Source: an uncultured Pseudovibrio sp. (GTDB lineage Bacteria > Pseudomonadota > Alphaproteobacteria > Rhizobiales > Stappiaceae). From it: a stretch of 64,000 nt of DNA. The notes beneath the pieces were generated by a model. It was not told the origin of the DNA, made no database searches, and saw nothing but the letters and a program-made list of their open reading frames with translations. Position numbers and translations under genes: made by a program. Each line of letters opens with the position of its first letter. The first letter of the stretch is position 1. Where the stretch lies: NCBI GenBank assembly GCA_947496145.1, contig CANMBS010000006.1, positions 124,001 to 188,000 of the forward strand. The letters run 5' to 3'. Positions 1-8,928 of the stretch are shown here, piece by piece.

Positions 1-1
1 C

Positions 2-148
2 CATGGCCCGGGTGCTGGCATTGGTGTTCGTAAAGGAGATGAGGACCTTGCTGCACTGTTCACCAAAGGCATTGCTGCTTTGCGTGCGAACGGAAAGTAC
101 AAAGAAATCAATGACAAATACTTCGATTTTGACGTGTACGGCGACTAA
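2..148 (+). CDS. Amino-acid ABC transporter substrate-binding protein (3' end only)
   Basis: This is the last 48 codons of a gene that begins before the window. The translation ends in KEINDKYFDFDVYGD and is nearly collinear with the C-termini of the two complete binding proteins that follow (at 588 and 1613). Known for the family: these family-3 solute-binding proteins capture polar or basic amino acids in the periplasm and deliver them to HisQ/HisM-type permeases. It is the first of three tandem paralogues. The frame is certain from the homology; the N-terminus is not visible. Confidence 0.9.
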   Translation, partial: HGPGAGIGVRKGDEDLAALFTKGIAALRANGKYKEINDKYFDFDVYGD

Positions 149-587
149 TAAACCTGTCCTGCTTTCGCAAATCTGGCAGTTTGCCTGAACTGATAGGAAA
201 GCTGAAGAGAATTGATGAATCATTGACCCTCGGGAGACATTCTTCCGAGGGTCTTGCCTTGTCAATTTGAACAGTATGAGTTGCCAATCCGGCAGTTTGC
301 CACGTTCAGACATTCAAATTGTCAAAGTGCAGTTGATTCCACATCCTCTCTCAGGCCTGCGAAATCGAGGTACTGCTGCCAGCAGAATGGCTTCAAAAAC
401 TGTTTTCTTCCACACAACCCGTTACTATAACGGATATCACACCAAATTAACGGCATATATGAGTTTTTTATTGCAATAACCCCGTTATTTCAGTTGAAGT
501 CCCTTCAAAATTTAATAGTGTCATCACCAACAAATGCAGAGCACAACCAAAATGATCACTCTGCTAAAAAAGAACAAGGATGCACTG
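149..587. other. Intergenic region between first and second binding-protein genes
   Basis: No convincing gene. It holds a hairpin at 225-253 and an AT-rich stretch from about 410 to 535 that probably carries the promoter of the next binding-protein gene. No operator could be named. Confidence 0.5.
225..259 (+). terminator. Hairpin after the truncated binding-protein gene
   Basis: GACCCTCGGG (225-234) pairs with TCCGAGGGTC (244-253), 9 of 10 positions, with a 9-base loop and a mixed T-rich tail. It is a plausible terminator or 3'-stabilising hairpin. The lack of a clean T run keeps confidence moderate. Confidence 0.5.
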
Positions 588-1364
588 ATGTCGTTTTCCC
601 GCATTGCGCTTGCCGCATTTATGAGCCTGACCGCAGCCACTTCTTTGCAAGCAGCTGAGATTACCAAGCTTCGTCTTGCTACTGAAGGCGCTTACCCTCC
701 TTTCAATTTCACCGGCTCTGACGGTGCACTGACAGGCTTTGACGTTGAAATTGGCAATGCACTGTGTGCCGAGATGAAAGTTGAATGTGAATGGGGCACA
801 CAAGAATGGGATGGTATGATCCCGGGCCTGATTGCGGGTAAATACGATGCAATCGTTGCTTCTATGTCAATCACTGAAGAGCGCCTGGAACGCATTTCCT
901 TCTCTCGCAGTTATTACAACACACCTTCCACGATTGCGGTTCCCAAAAACTCTGCGCTGACAGAGATCACACCAGAGGCCCTGAATGGCCTGCTGATTGG
1001 TGCGCAAGGTGGTACTACTCACTCTGTTGTTGCTGAAGAAATCTATGTGAACTCTGAGGTGTCTCTTTACCCAACCTCTGAGGAATACAAGCTGGACATA
1101 GAGAATGGCCGTCTTGATGCCGTTATTGACGATCTTGGTGTTTTGCAAAGCTGGGTGGACTCTGACGCAGGTTCTTGCTGCAAGATCATCGGTTCTCTTC
1201 CTATTCAGCCTGAACTGCACGGACAGGGTATTGGTGTTGGCGTGCCCAAAGGCAAGGAAGAGCTGGCAGACCGTTTCTCCGAAGCGATCCTCGCAATCCG
1301 CGAAAACGGCACTTACAAGATAATCAACGACAAATATTTCTCACAGGATGCCTTTGGTGAGTAA
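588..1364 (+). CDS. Periplasmic amino-acid-binding protein, ABC transporter (second of three paralogues)
   Basis: A 258-residue family-3 extracellular solute-binding protein. The ATG at 588 is preferred over an in-frame ATG at 534 because AAGGA lies 7 bases upstream and translation then begins directly with a signal peptide (MSFSRIALAAFMSLTAATSLQA). The mature part has the hallmark GFDVEIGNALC segment with Cys60 and Cys67, the pair that forms the disulfide in lysine/arginine/ornithine-binding proteins, followed by WDGMIPGLIAGKYDAI and a C-terminal NGTYKIINDKYF. Known of the family: it binds a polar amino acid or opine in the periplasm and docks on the membrane permeases. It has the same length and cysteine positions as the protein at 1613. 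The exact ligand cannot be read from sequence. Confidence 0.93.
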   Translation: MSFSRIALAAFMSLTAATSLQAAEITKLRLATEGAYPPFNFTGSDGALTGFDVEIGNALCAEMKVECEWGTQEWDGMIPGLIAGKYDAIVASMSITEERLERISFSRSYYNTPSTIAVPKNSALTEITPEALNGLLIGAQGGTTHSVVAEEIYVNSEVSLYPTSEEYKLDIENGRLDAVIDDLGVLQSWVDSDAGSCCKIIGSLPIQPELHGQGIGVGVPKGKEELADRFSEAILAIRENGTYKIINDKYFSQDAFGE

Positions 1365-1612
1365 GTCCCTGATCTGCAAATGAATCAAGAGAGATTGAAT
1401 ACCCTGTGATGCATCACCATTTTGAGGAATACTTGCACCTTCATTTGATCAAATTGGAAACCAACCTCTCTCAAGTTGGATTAAATTGATCATTTTTTCC
1501 TGATCAGGCACGCAAATAGGTTGAAATGGTTTTGGTTCCCTTTATACATGCCCCGGGCTGTGCAGGGAGCCTTCATGACGCCCCTGCCAAGAATCTTTAA
1601 AGGGGAATACCA

Positions 1613-2389
1613 ATGGGCTTCATGCGCTTTGCCACAGTTGCAACACTTGCATTACTTGCTTCTACTCAGTCTCAGGCAAAGGACTGGAGTAAAATCCGAA
1701 TTGCCACTGAAGCCTCCTACCCTCCGTTTGCCTACACCACTGCGGACGGCAAACTTGCCGGCTTTGAAATTGAACTAGGTAATGCGATCTGTGAAGAGCT
1801 GAAGGCTGAATGTGAATGGATGCCAGTTGACTGGGATGGTTTGATCCCGGGTCTGATTGCTGGCAAATACGATAGCATCATGGCTTCCATGTCTATTACG
1901 CCGGAGCGGAAACAGCGTATTCAGTTCTCAGAAAAATACTACAACACGCCTCCAGGCATTGCTGTCCCCAAAGACAGTCCGATCACTGAGGCAACCATTG
2001 ATGGCATGAAAGGCTATCTTGTTGGTGCACAGGTTGGAGCAACACACGCTGTGTTTGCTGAAGAGATTTTGAGCAAGTCAGAAGTCTCACTCTACCCTAC
2101 TGCTGATGAATATAAACTCGATTTAGAAAGTGGTAGACTTGATGCGGCTGTGGATGACGTAGTAGTTCTGACAGACTGGCTGAATTCAGATGAAGGCGCA
2201 TGCTGCAAACTTTTGGGAACTATGACGCCTGTTCCAGAGATACATGGAGAAGGTGCTGGTGTAGGCGTTCGAAAGAGCGATCAAGACTTAGCAGATCTTT
2301 TCTCCAAAGCAGTTATTGCTTTGCGCACGAATGGAAAGTACAAAGAGATTAACGATAAATATTTCGAGTTTGACGCCTACGGAGAGTAA
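1613..2389 (+). CDS. Periplasmic amino-acid-binding protein, ABC transporter (third paralogue)
   Basis: A 258-residue paralogue of the preceding protein with an AAAGGGGA ribosome-binding site just upstream. A signal peptide (MGFMRFATVATLALLASTQSQA) is followed by the binding fold with Cys60 and Cys67, DWDGLIPGLIAGKYDSI and a C-terminal NGKYKEINDKYFEFD. It is nearest the permease genes and separated from them by a stable hairpin (2415-2439), as is common where a binding protein is made in excess over its permeases. Three tandem binding proteins may serve one permease pair and widen the range of ligands; that is inference. Confidence 0.93.
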   Translation: MGFMRFATVATLALLASTQSQAKDWSKIRIATEASYPPFAYTTADGKLAGFEIELGNAICEELKAECEWMPVDWDGLIPGLIAGKYDSIMASMSITPERKQRIQFSEKYYNTPPGIAVPKDSPITEATIDGMKGYLVGAQVGATHAVFAEEILSKSEVSLYPTADEYKLDLESGRLDAAVDDVVVLTDWLNSDEGACCKLLGTMTPVPEIHGEGAGVGVRKSDQDLADLFSKAVIALRTNGKYKEINDKYFEFDAYGE

Positions 2390-2414
2390 CGGCATCAAAC
2401 AGCTGAAAACTCTG

Positions 2415-2439
2415 ACGGCGGGATCATTGCTCCCGCCGT
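2415..2439 (+). other. Intercistronic hairpin between binding protein and permeases
   Basis: ACGGCGGGA (2415-2423) and TCCCGCCGT (2431-2439) form a perfect 9-bp stem with a 7-base loop and no T tract. This looks like an mRNA-stabilising or attenuating hairpin of the kind often found after binding-protein genes, not a full terminator. Confidence 0.6.
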
Positions 2440-2467
2440 TCTAAAAAGAATAGGGGCAATCCCCGCA

Positions 2468-3178
2468 ATGAATGAACTTCTTACACTCTTATCCTTTGGC
2501 GATCTGGGCTGGGGAGACGAGATCGCGCTTGGCGTGGGAATGACTGTATCGCTAGCGCTTGCAAGCCTTCCAATTGGCTTGCTTTTGGGCTTTCTGCTCG
2601 CACTAGCTAAAAAATCTGAAGAGCCGTCCTTACGCGCAGCTGCAAACGTCTACACAACAATTTTTCGCGGCCTTCCTGAGCTGCTTACCCTTTTTCTTGT
2701 CTATTATGGCGGTCAGATTCTCATTCAGCAGGTTTTGTCGCTGTTTGGTGAATTCTACTTTGAAGTGAATGCCTTTATTGCAGGCATGATCGCCCTGTCG
2801 CTAGTGTTTTCATCTTATGCATCCGAGGCGTTTCTGTCTGCCTTCCGTGCGATCAACAAGGGGCAGTATGAAGGTGCTTCAGCTCTGGGCATGGGATACG
2901 CGCACACTATGCGGCTCGTTATTTTGCCGCAGCTTGTTCGCCTTGCGTTGCCTGCATTGAGCAACCTCTGGCTCATTTTACTGAAAGAAACCTCTCTTGT
3001 TTCCATTATTGGTCTTGCGGACATCATTCGCTATTCCAATATGGCAGCGCGCACGACTAAAGAACCGTTTCTGTTCTTTTCCGTTGCCTGTGCCATTTAT
3101 CTTGTTCTTGCGGTCATTTCGTCTGGCGGTATTGCACGTCTGGACGCCTGGGCTAAACGCGGGGAGGTTTCAAGATGA
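2468..3178 (+). CDS. Amino-acid ABC transporter permease, HisQ-like
   Basis: A 236-residue inner-membrane permease of the polar amino-acid (His/Glu/Gln/Arg/opine) family. It has about five hydrophobic segments and the conserved EAA loop (EGASALGMGYAHTMRLVILP, about residues 137-156), the cytoplasmic contact for the ATPase. FRGLPELLTLFLVYYGG is typical of the HisQ/ArtQ/OccQ half. It follows the binding-protein gene and its last codons overlap the next permease by 4 bases (ATGA), so the two permeases are translationally coupled and should form a heterodimer. No ATPase gene lies downstream; it may be left of the window. Confidence 0.92.
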   Translation: MNELLTLLSFGDLGWGDEIALGVGMTVSLALASLPIGLLLGFLLALAKKSEEPSLRAAANVYTTIFRGLPELLTLFLVYYGGQILIQQVLSLFGEFYFEVNAFIAGMIALSLVFSSYASEAFLSAFRAINKGQYEGASALGMGYAHTMRLVILPQLVRLALPALSNLWLILLKETSLVSIIGLADIIRYSNMAARTTKEPFLFFSVACAIYLVLAVISSGGIARLDAWAKRGEVSR

Positions 3179-4080
3179 GCGACACTTCACTGAGTTATGT
3201 TCAGTTAGAGACGATTACAGCCAAGGCCCCTCCTCCGGCTCCTTCTAACCGTCCGTGGACACCGGTTCGTATCGTTGGCACCACCTGGCTGACTCTCTGG
3301 CTTTTGAGTGGGCTTGGCATCCTGTGGTTTTTGCTGAACTCAAATCATGTGGCACTGGTGTTTGGCGGGGATGGATTGCTGCCCGTCTCAATCACGCACA
3401 ATGCCAAATTCCTCATTAAGTACGGTGAGAAGTTTGTTTCCGGCTTCATTGTGACGCTGCAACTTGTTGGCATTGCTATGTTGCTGGGCGTATTGCTGTC
3501 TGTTCCCATGACGTTTATGCGTATGAGCAAGAACCGTATTCTGGGCGGTATTGCTTATGGATATGTCTACTTCTTCCGTGGCACGCCGTTGCTGGCGCAG
3601 GTGTTCTTAATTTATTACGGCGCTGGAACCTTTCGCATTCCATTGCAATCCGTTGATATGTGGTGGTTTTTCCGTGATGCATGGAATTGTGCTGTTCTTG
3701 CATTTACGTTGAACACAGCTGCTTATCAGGTGGAGATCCTGCGCGGCTCCATTGAAAACATTGCAAAAGGTCAATGGGAAGCTGCTGCAGCGCTTGGATT
3801 ACCTAAGTGGCTTACGTTCTGGAAAATTATTCTACCGCAAGCGCTTATCGTCTCCTTGCGCCCCTATGGCAATGAAATCATTCTGATGATCAAAGGTTCT
3901 GCAATTGTAGCAATTATTACCATCTTTGATTTGATGGGAGAAACGCGGCGTGCCTTTTCAAGAACCTATGACTTTCAGGCATACGTTTGGGCAGCAATCG
4001 CCTATCTGGTGATGGTCGAGGCTCTTCGTCGTGTCTGGGACCTCATTGAGGCGCGTTTGACACGCCACTTGCACAGATAA
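3175..4080 (+). CDS. Amino-acid ABC transporter permease, HisM-like
   Basis: A 301-residue partner permease. It is longer than HisQ-type proteins because of an N-terminal cytoplasmic extension rich in Pro and Thr and an extra periplasmic stretch before the core. FFRGTPLLAQVFLIYYG and the EAA loop WEAAAALGLPKWLTFWKIIL mark the family. The start ATG overlaps the stop of the upstream permease. Together with the binding proteins it forms an importer for polar or basic amino acids, or possibly opines. The operon ends here; the next gene is of unrelated type and 141 bases downstream. Confidence 0.92.
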   Translation: MSDTSLSYVQLETITAKAPPPAPSNRPWTPVRIVGTTWLTLWLLSGLGILWFLLNSNHVALVFGGDGLLPVSITHNAKFLIKYGEKFVSGFIVTLQLVGIAMLLGVLLSVPMTFMRMSKNRILGGIAYGYVYFFRGTPLLAQVFLIYYGAGTFRIPLQSVDMWWFFRDAWNCAVLAFTLNTAAYQVEILRGSIENIAKGQWEAAAALGLPKWLTFWKIILPQALIVSLRPYGNEIILMIKGSAIVAIITIFDLMGETRRAFSRTYDFQAYVWAAIAYLVMVEALRRVWDLIEARLTRHLHR

Positions 4081-4221
4081 CAAATCAACTTTTTTAAATG
4101 ATGAGGCGCAAGGAGAAATTCCTACGCCTTTTTCATTGGTAGCTCAAGCATTTTCACGTGGTATCTGGCTGGTTAGCTGTTAGGTTAAGTGCGCTCTGAT
4201 TCAAGTAATAAGGAAAGTCCG

Positions 4222-5103
4222 ATGGCAAAGGTCGCGTTTATTGGTTTGGGTGTAATGGGTTACCCAATGGCGGGGTATCTTGCCACACGCGGTGAGCATG
4301 AAGTTACAGTTTATAACCGCACAACTGCCAAGGCAGAAGCGTGGGTAAAAGAGTACGGTGGTTCATTTGCTCTTACACCACAGGAAGCAGCGGAAGACTG
4401 CGATGTGGTTTTTTCCTGCGTGGGCAATGATAATGACCTTCGCTCAGTTACCACAGGCGAGAATGGCGCCTTTCACGGGATGAAGGCTGGTGCGATTTTT
4501 GTCGACCACACAACCGCGTCCGCTCAGGTTGCGCGAGAGCTGGATGAAGCGGCGCGAGCTGGCGGTTTTTCCTTCCTTGATGCGCCTGTATCGGGGGGAC
4601 AGGCCGGTGCTGAAAACGGCGTTTTGACCGTCATGATCGGCGGCGAGGAAGAAGTCTTTAATCGCGCTAAACCCTTCATCGATTGCTTTGCCAAATTCGC
4701 AGGACTGATGGGGCCGGTCGGGGCCGGGCAGCAAACCAAAATGGTGAACCAGATTTGCATTGCAGGTCTGGTACAAGGGCTTTCTGAAGCAATCCATTTC
4801 GCGCAAAAATCCGGTCTGGATGTTGAAAAGGCGATTTTCGCAGTGCGCGGCGGTGCAGCTCAATCCTGGCAAATGGAAAACCGCTGGGAGACCATGCGTG
4901 ATGGTGAATTTGAGCATGGTTTTGCCGTGGACTGGATGCGTAAGGATTTGAAAATCTGTCTTGAGGCAGCAGATGAAGTTGGGGCACGGCTGCCGGTGAC
5001 GGCGCTTGTGGATCAGTTTTACTCAGAAGTTCAGGGTATGGGAGGCAATCGCTGGGATACATCCAGTCTGATCGCCCGTCTGAACAATGCGGACAGAAAG
5101 TAA
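4222..5103 (+). CDS. NAD(P)-dependent beta-hydroxyacid dehydrogenase (3-hydroxyisobutyrate dehydrogenase family)
   Basis: A 293-residue cytoplasmic oxidoreductase. The ATG at 4222 with AAGGAAAG upstream is preferred over a GTG at 4189, since MAKVAFIGLGVMGYPMAGYL puts the GxGxxGxPM dinucleotide-binding motif at the very N-terminus. The substrate motif DAPVSGGQAGAENGVLTVMI and the catalytic-Lys block GAGQQTKMVNQ are both present. Known for the family: reversible oxidation of 3-hydroxyacids such as 3-hydroxyisobutyrate, or reduction of glyoxylate, succinic semialdehyde or tartronate semialdehyde. The substrate cannot be assigned. A strong terminator follows. Confidence 0.9.
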   Translation: MAKVAFIGLGVMGYPMAGYLATRGEHEVTVYNRTTAKAEAWVKEYGGSFALTPQEAAEDCDVVFSCVGNDNDLRSVTTGENGAFHGMKAGAIFVDHTTASAQVARELDEAARAGGFSFLDAPVSGGQAGAENGVLTVMIGGEEEVFNRAKPFIDCFAKFAGLMGPVGAGQQTKMVNQICIAGLVQGLSEAIHFAQKSGLDVEKAIFAVRGGAAQSWQMENRWETMRDGEFEHGFAVDWMRKDLKICLEAADEVGARLPVTALVDQFYSEVQGMGGNRWDTSSLIARLNNADRK

Positions 5104-5113
5104 GCTAACAGAT

Positions 5114-5144
5114 AAAGCCCCGATCATTTGACCGGGGCTTTTTT
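5114..5144 (+). terminator. Rho-independent terminator
   Basis: AAGCCCCG and CGGGGCTT form the stem, with a short central loop, followed by a run of T (about 5139-5144). It ends the dehydrogenase transcript and, read from the other side, could also serve the convergent Lrp-type gene. Confidence 0.88.
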
Positions 5145-5154
5145 GAAACTTTCC

Positions 5155-5643
5155 TCAGGTGTTTACCTTCGGTTTTTCTGCAAGCACATAAGACAGTGGC
5201 AGCTCGGTGGTGTATTTGATCTGTTCCATTGCAAATGATGTGGAGACATCTGCAATATCTACCTTTGAGATCAAACGCTTATAAAAATCATCATAGGCAT
5301 CAATGTCAGGTACAGCAACCCGGAGCAGATAATCGACCTGCCCTGCCATACGATAAAATTCCACCACCTCCGGGAAATCTCTGATCACGTCTGCGAATTT
5401 TCTAAGCCAATCGTCTGTGTGTTGGTTGGTGGTAATGGCGACGAAAGCGGTGACTTTGGCGTTGACCTTCTTTGGGTCAAGTACTGCGACGCGACGGGTG
5501 ATAACGCCGTCTTCTTCCATCTTTTGAATACGACGCCAGCAGGGGGTGGTAGACAAGCCGACGCGGCGGCCAATTTCGGCAACAGGGACAGTACTGTCCT
5601 CTTGCAAAATAGATAAAATGCGACGGTCGATCCTATCGATCAT
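5155..5643 (-). CDS. Lrp/AsnC family transcriptional regulator
   Basis: A 162-residue protein with an N-terminal AsnC-type helix-turn-helix (IDRRILSILQEDSTVPVAEI followed by GLSTTPCWRRIQKMEEDGVI, residues 5-50) and a C-terminal RAM/AsnC effector domain containing the conserved G-x-x-D core (MAGQVDYLLRVAVPD). Known for the family: octameric feast/famine regulators that sense amino acids. It is convergent with the dehydrogenase at 4222 and near an amino-acid importer, so a role in amino-acid metabolism is a reasonable inference. The target is unknown. Confidence 0.9.
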   Translation of the reverse strand: MIDRIDRRILSILQEDSTVPVAEIGRRVGLSTTPCWRRIQKMEEDGVITRRVAVLDPKKVNAKVTAFVAITTNQHTDDWLRKFADVIRDFPEVVEFYRMAGQVDYLLRVAVPDIDAYDDFYKRLISKVDIADVSTSFAMEQIKYTTELPLSYVLAEKPKVNT

Positions 5644-5878
5644 AATATACCCCTAAATTCCCACTGGAATGTCTCAGTGCGCAAATTCATTGCGAGAAGC
5701 ATAGGGCTATGAGGAACAATATTCCAGCTTCAAAACTCGATAAATTTAATCAAAACTAGGTTTTAATTCTACAGTATGACTGTTTTTTGAAACACGCATC
5801 TCGTTTTACCGTTGAGAAACATAATCTCCTGAAACAGAATGCCTGTTTACTCAGTGAGCGAAAAATGAATCCCTAAAC

Positions 5879-6568
5879 TCACTTCAGCAAACGTCTGACC
5901 TCTTCCTTCAGCAGGGGGAGCAACTCATTTACAAACCACGGATGTTTTTTAATGTGAGTGTTGTTACGCCAGGACGGATGAGGAAGCGGAAGGATTTTGG
6001 GTCCAAGACCATCTGCGTGTCTTAAACTGGTCTTCTCCCAGATTGCGCGGAAGTCAGAAATGGTTTCCCAAAGTCGTTTTTGTGTAAATTCAGGCATGTG
6101 ATAGGCCTGTGCATATGCACCAATTGCCAACACTGTTTCAATTTGCGGTATATTGCTGAATATTTCTGGATGCCAGGTTTTCCTGCATTCAGGTCTGGGC
6201 GGTTTATCGCCTCCTTTTGCATCAAGGCCGGGAAAGCAAAAGCCCATGGGGACAATTGCGAGTTTTGCAGGATCGTAGAAGGTCTTTTCGTCAACTCCCA
6301 TCCAGTCTCGCAAACGGTCTCCGGAAGGGTCTGTGAACGGCCTGCCTGAGGCGTGAACGCGCGTTCCGGGGGCTTGCCCGCATATGGCAAGCTTTGCTGT
6401 AGAGGATAGCACCACAACAGGTCGCGGGTCGTGAGGCAAGGGTTGCCGGATGGGGTGTTCCACACATATACGGCAAGCAGCAATTCTGTTTCTTAAGCGT
6501 TCGAGGTTTCTTTCATCACCTGAAGTGCTGCCTGCACTGCGGGGCGTTGCATCATTGTTCCATACCAT
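5879..6568 (-). CDS. Uracil-DNA glycosylase superfamily protein
   Basis: A 229-residue protein with the UDG-fold signature GQAPGTRVHASGRPF (around residues 63-77) and a C-terminal LPLPHPSWRN block, corresponding to the two active-site motifs of family 4/5-like uracil-DNA glycosylases. AACRICVEHP near the N-terminus is a short cysteine motif. Known for the superfamily: excision of uracil from DNA. This particular branch is common in alphaproteobacteria and its activity is less certain. The first 25 codons overlap the end of the GST gene upstream; no closer in-frame start was found, so the two genes are probably cotranscribed. Confidence 0.8.
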   Translation of the reverse strand: MVWNNDATPRSAGSTSGDERNLERLRNRIAACRICVEHPIRQPLPHDPRPVVVLSSTAKLAICGQAPGTRVHASGRPFTDPSGDRLRDWMGVDEKTFYDPAKLAIVPMGFCFPGLDAKGGDKPPRPECRKTWHPEIFSNIPQIETVLAIGAYAQAYHMPEFTQKRLWETISDFRAIWEKTSLRHADGLGPKILPLPHPSWRNNTHIKKHPWFVNELLPLLKEEVRRLLK

Positions 6569-7170
6569 CTGCGCAGATTAGCAAGTTCTTCAGGCACTTG
6601 CACCTTGATTACGCGCGCAAAGTTTAATGCACTGAATAATGTGATATCGGCGATGGAATATTTGTCCCCCACAACATACTTATTGCTAACTAACTGTGCG
6701 TCAAATATCGCCATGGTCTCCAGGACCTTAGGGCGATTGGCCTCTCCCCATTCTTTGACCTGAGGCGTTTCAAGTGCTGCCATAGCTGGATGGGTGTGCC
6801 GGAAAACCTGACTCACTTGCGTTAGCAGCCCCATATCTGCACGGCGGTTCCACATCTCAATCACTGCCCGCCCTTTGGCTGTCTGGCCGAGCAAGGGCTT
6901 GATGGGGTTCATTTCTTCAATGTAGCGGCAAATTGCACAACTTTCAGCAATTGCAGTACCATCCTCCAGCAAGAGAACGGGTAATCGCTGAAATGGATTT
7001 ATCGCTTTAAACTCTGGAACTCTGAGTTCGCCATGCATGAAATCCACGTATGTGGTATTAACCTTAACGCCCTTCTCCAGTAGGAAAAGTGTCACCCGAA
7101 ACGGGTTAGGTGCTTGCCTATGACTGTATAGTTTCAATTGTGTCTCCCCACAATTCTGAGCTGTCACCAT
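6493..7170 (-). CDS. Glutathione S-transferase family protein
   Basis: A 225-residue soluble protein with an N-terminal thioredoxin-like domain (LKLYSHRQAPNPFRVTLFL, then NPFQRLPVLLLEDGTAIAES with the cis-Pro and the Glu-Ser glutathione-binding pair) and an all-helical C-terminal domain (YSIADITLFSALNFARVI with the N-capping Asp). Known for the family: glutathione conjugation or isomerisation and stress functions; the substrate is not predictable. It overlaps the UDG-like gene downstream by 76 bases, which implies one transcript. Confidence 0.88.
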   Translation of the reverse strand: MVTAQNCGETQLKLYSHRQAPNPFRVTLFLLEKGVKVNTTYVDFMHGELRVPEFKAINPFQRLPVLLLEDGTAIAESCAICRYIEEMNPIKPLLGQTAKGRAVIEMWNRRADMGLLTQVSQVFRHTHPAMAALETPQVKEWGEANRPKVLETMAIFDAQLVSNKYVVGDKYSIADITLFSALNFARVIKVQVPEELANLRRWYGTMMQRPAVQAALQVMKETSNA

Positions 7171-7341
7171 TACAATCTACGAGTGAAACTGTCCCAAAAT
7201 GGGGCAGAATCTTATTATTCAAACAGGTTTATAAACTCCAAATTAACCTTATGAATCAGAGCAATCTTAAGAGATCATGTTCATTCTGGTCAAAAGGGCA
7301 AGTATCCCGTCAATCTATTGGCACACAGAGGCCGAGAATAC

Positions 7342-8892
7342 ATGAACAACGGATCGTCGCAGAATAGTAAGCATAAGACAACTATTAATCGCGCACGTGC
7401 AAACCGGCGGCGCGAGGTGGCTCGTACTGTAAAGGATGCACGGGAACGTCTTGGAACTGTTGATGGCATGCGGCCCAGCTTTGAAGCTGATCTTATTTTA
7501 ATGTTTGTGAAGAATCGATTGTCGGCTGCCTATGCTGTTCCGATGATCGCAATTGTGGTCTCCACGATTTCCAGCGTGTGGGTTCCTGTTGAGATGGCCG
7601 GGAGCTGGCTCGTTGCGATGCTGCTTGCTCATAGTCTTGTTATCCTCTCGACCAAACGCATGGAAAAGAGCTTGAGCAAAGAGGGAGACCTGCGGGCAAT
7701 CCGCCGGGAACTTCTTGCAGGCGACATGCTTTATGGCGTTGTCTGGGCTATCTTTTTCATAGGAAACCTGAAGTTCAGCATAGACTACGGCTTTGGTGTT
7801 TTCCAGTTTGCGACCATGCTGATCGTCATTGCCATGGCGACCATGTTATCCTCTCCCCTGCCCGGCGCATTGCTGGCCGCGACGGTTCCGATTACCGGGG
7901 CTTTGATTGTGAGCTTCTGGTTTTATGACAGCGTGCCGCATTATGCCATGGCCTTTATGGCTTTGGGGGCACAAGTGTTCTTTTTCATCCTGAGTAAGCA
8001 GTTGCATAACTCTGCTTTGACCCTGCTTGAGTATCGCGCTGAGAAAGATCACCTGATTGCAGAGATGGAACAGGTGAATGCAATTTCACAGGAAGCGCGG
8101 CGCAGGGCTGAGGACGCTAACCTGGCCAAGACCCGTTTTCTTGCTACGATGAGCCATGAACTGCGTACTCCGCTCAATGCGATTCTTGGGTTCTCTGAGG
8201 TAATGAAGGATGAGGTCCTTGGGCCTATGGCTAACAAGCTGTACCTGGAATACTCCCGAGATATCAACCAGTCAGGTGAACACCTGCTCAACCTGATCAA
8301 CGAAATCCTTGACCTGTCGCGGATTGAAGCGGGACGTTATGAGTTGCAGGAGGAATCTGTTTGTCTGCGCGATATTGCAGCGACCTGTAAGCACATGATG
8401 CATATGCGTGCTGCGGCGAAAAAGATTGAGATTCATGAAGTTTATGAAAGCAATCTCAGTAAGGTCTGGGTTGACGAGAAAGCCTTGCGCCAGATGGTGC
8501 TGAACCTGCTTTCCAATGCTGTGAAGTTTACGCCTCCTGAGGGGGAAATCACTGTTCATGTGGGCGTTGACAGTTCGGGGGGGCAGTATATCAGCGTCAA
8601 TGATACCGGGACAGGTATCCCTGAAGAGGAAATTCCGGTTGTGCTGCAAGCGTTTGGACAAGGCACGCAGGCTATTCAGGATGCAGAGCAAGGAACGGGG
8701 CTTGGCCTTTCCATTGTGCAGGCGCTGGCGCAGATGCATGAGGGTGAATTCAAGTTGACCTCGAAACTGCGCGAAGGGACGCAAGCTTCAATTCACCTGC
8801 CTGCAAAACGGGTATTAAGTCATATGGACCCAGTCCCTGTGCCTGATCCGGATGCCCCAAAAACAAGCGCGCCCTTGCTTCGCGCCGGGTAA
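7342..8892 (+). CDS. Membrane sensor histidine kinase, PleC/DivJ-like
   Basis: A 516-residue protein (ATG at 7342 chosen over a TTG at 7318). A basic N-terminus of about 50 residues is followed by about six hydrophobic segments (roughly 55-230), then the HisKA domain with the phospho-acceptor His at about residue 272 (FLATMSHELRTPLNAILGFS), an N box (LRQMVLNLLSNAVKFT), G1 (VNDTGTGIPEEE) and G2 (GTGLGLSIVQALAQMHEG). The dimerisation region closely resembles alphaproteobacterial PleC/DivJ kinases. It has no receiver domain and no adjacent response regulator, so it is an orphan kinase. The sensed signal is unknown; the sensor is essentially the membrane domain. Confidence 0.9.
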   Translation: MNNGSSQNSKHKTTINRARANRRREVARTVKDARERLGTVDGMRPSFEADLILMFVKNRLSAAYAVPMIAIVVSTISSVWVPVEMAGSWLVAMLLAHSLVILSTKRMEKSLSKEGDLRAIRRELLAGDMLYGVVWAIFFIGNLKFSIDYGFGVFQFATMLIVIAMATMLSSPLPGALLAATVPITGALIVSFWFYDSVPHYAMAFMALGAQVFFFILSKQLHNSALTLLEYRAEKDHLIAEMEQVNAISQEARRRAEDANLAKTRFLATMSHELRTPLNAILGFSEVMKDEVLGPMANKLYLEYSRDINQSGEHLLNLINEILDLSRIEAGRYELQEESVCLRDIAATCKHMMHMRAAAKKIEIHEVYESNLSKVWVDEKALRQMVLNLLSNAVKFTPPEGEITVHVGVDSSGGQYISVNDTGTGIPEEEIPVVLQAFGQGTQAIQDAEQGTGLGLSIVQALAQMHEGEFKLTSKLREGTQASIHLPAKRVLSHMDPVPVPDPDAPKTSAPLLRAG

Positions 8893-8928
8893 GATCCTAA
8901 GCTCCGTCCTGATTGATGGGGGGATAAG

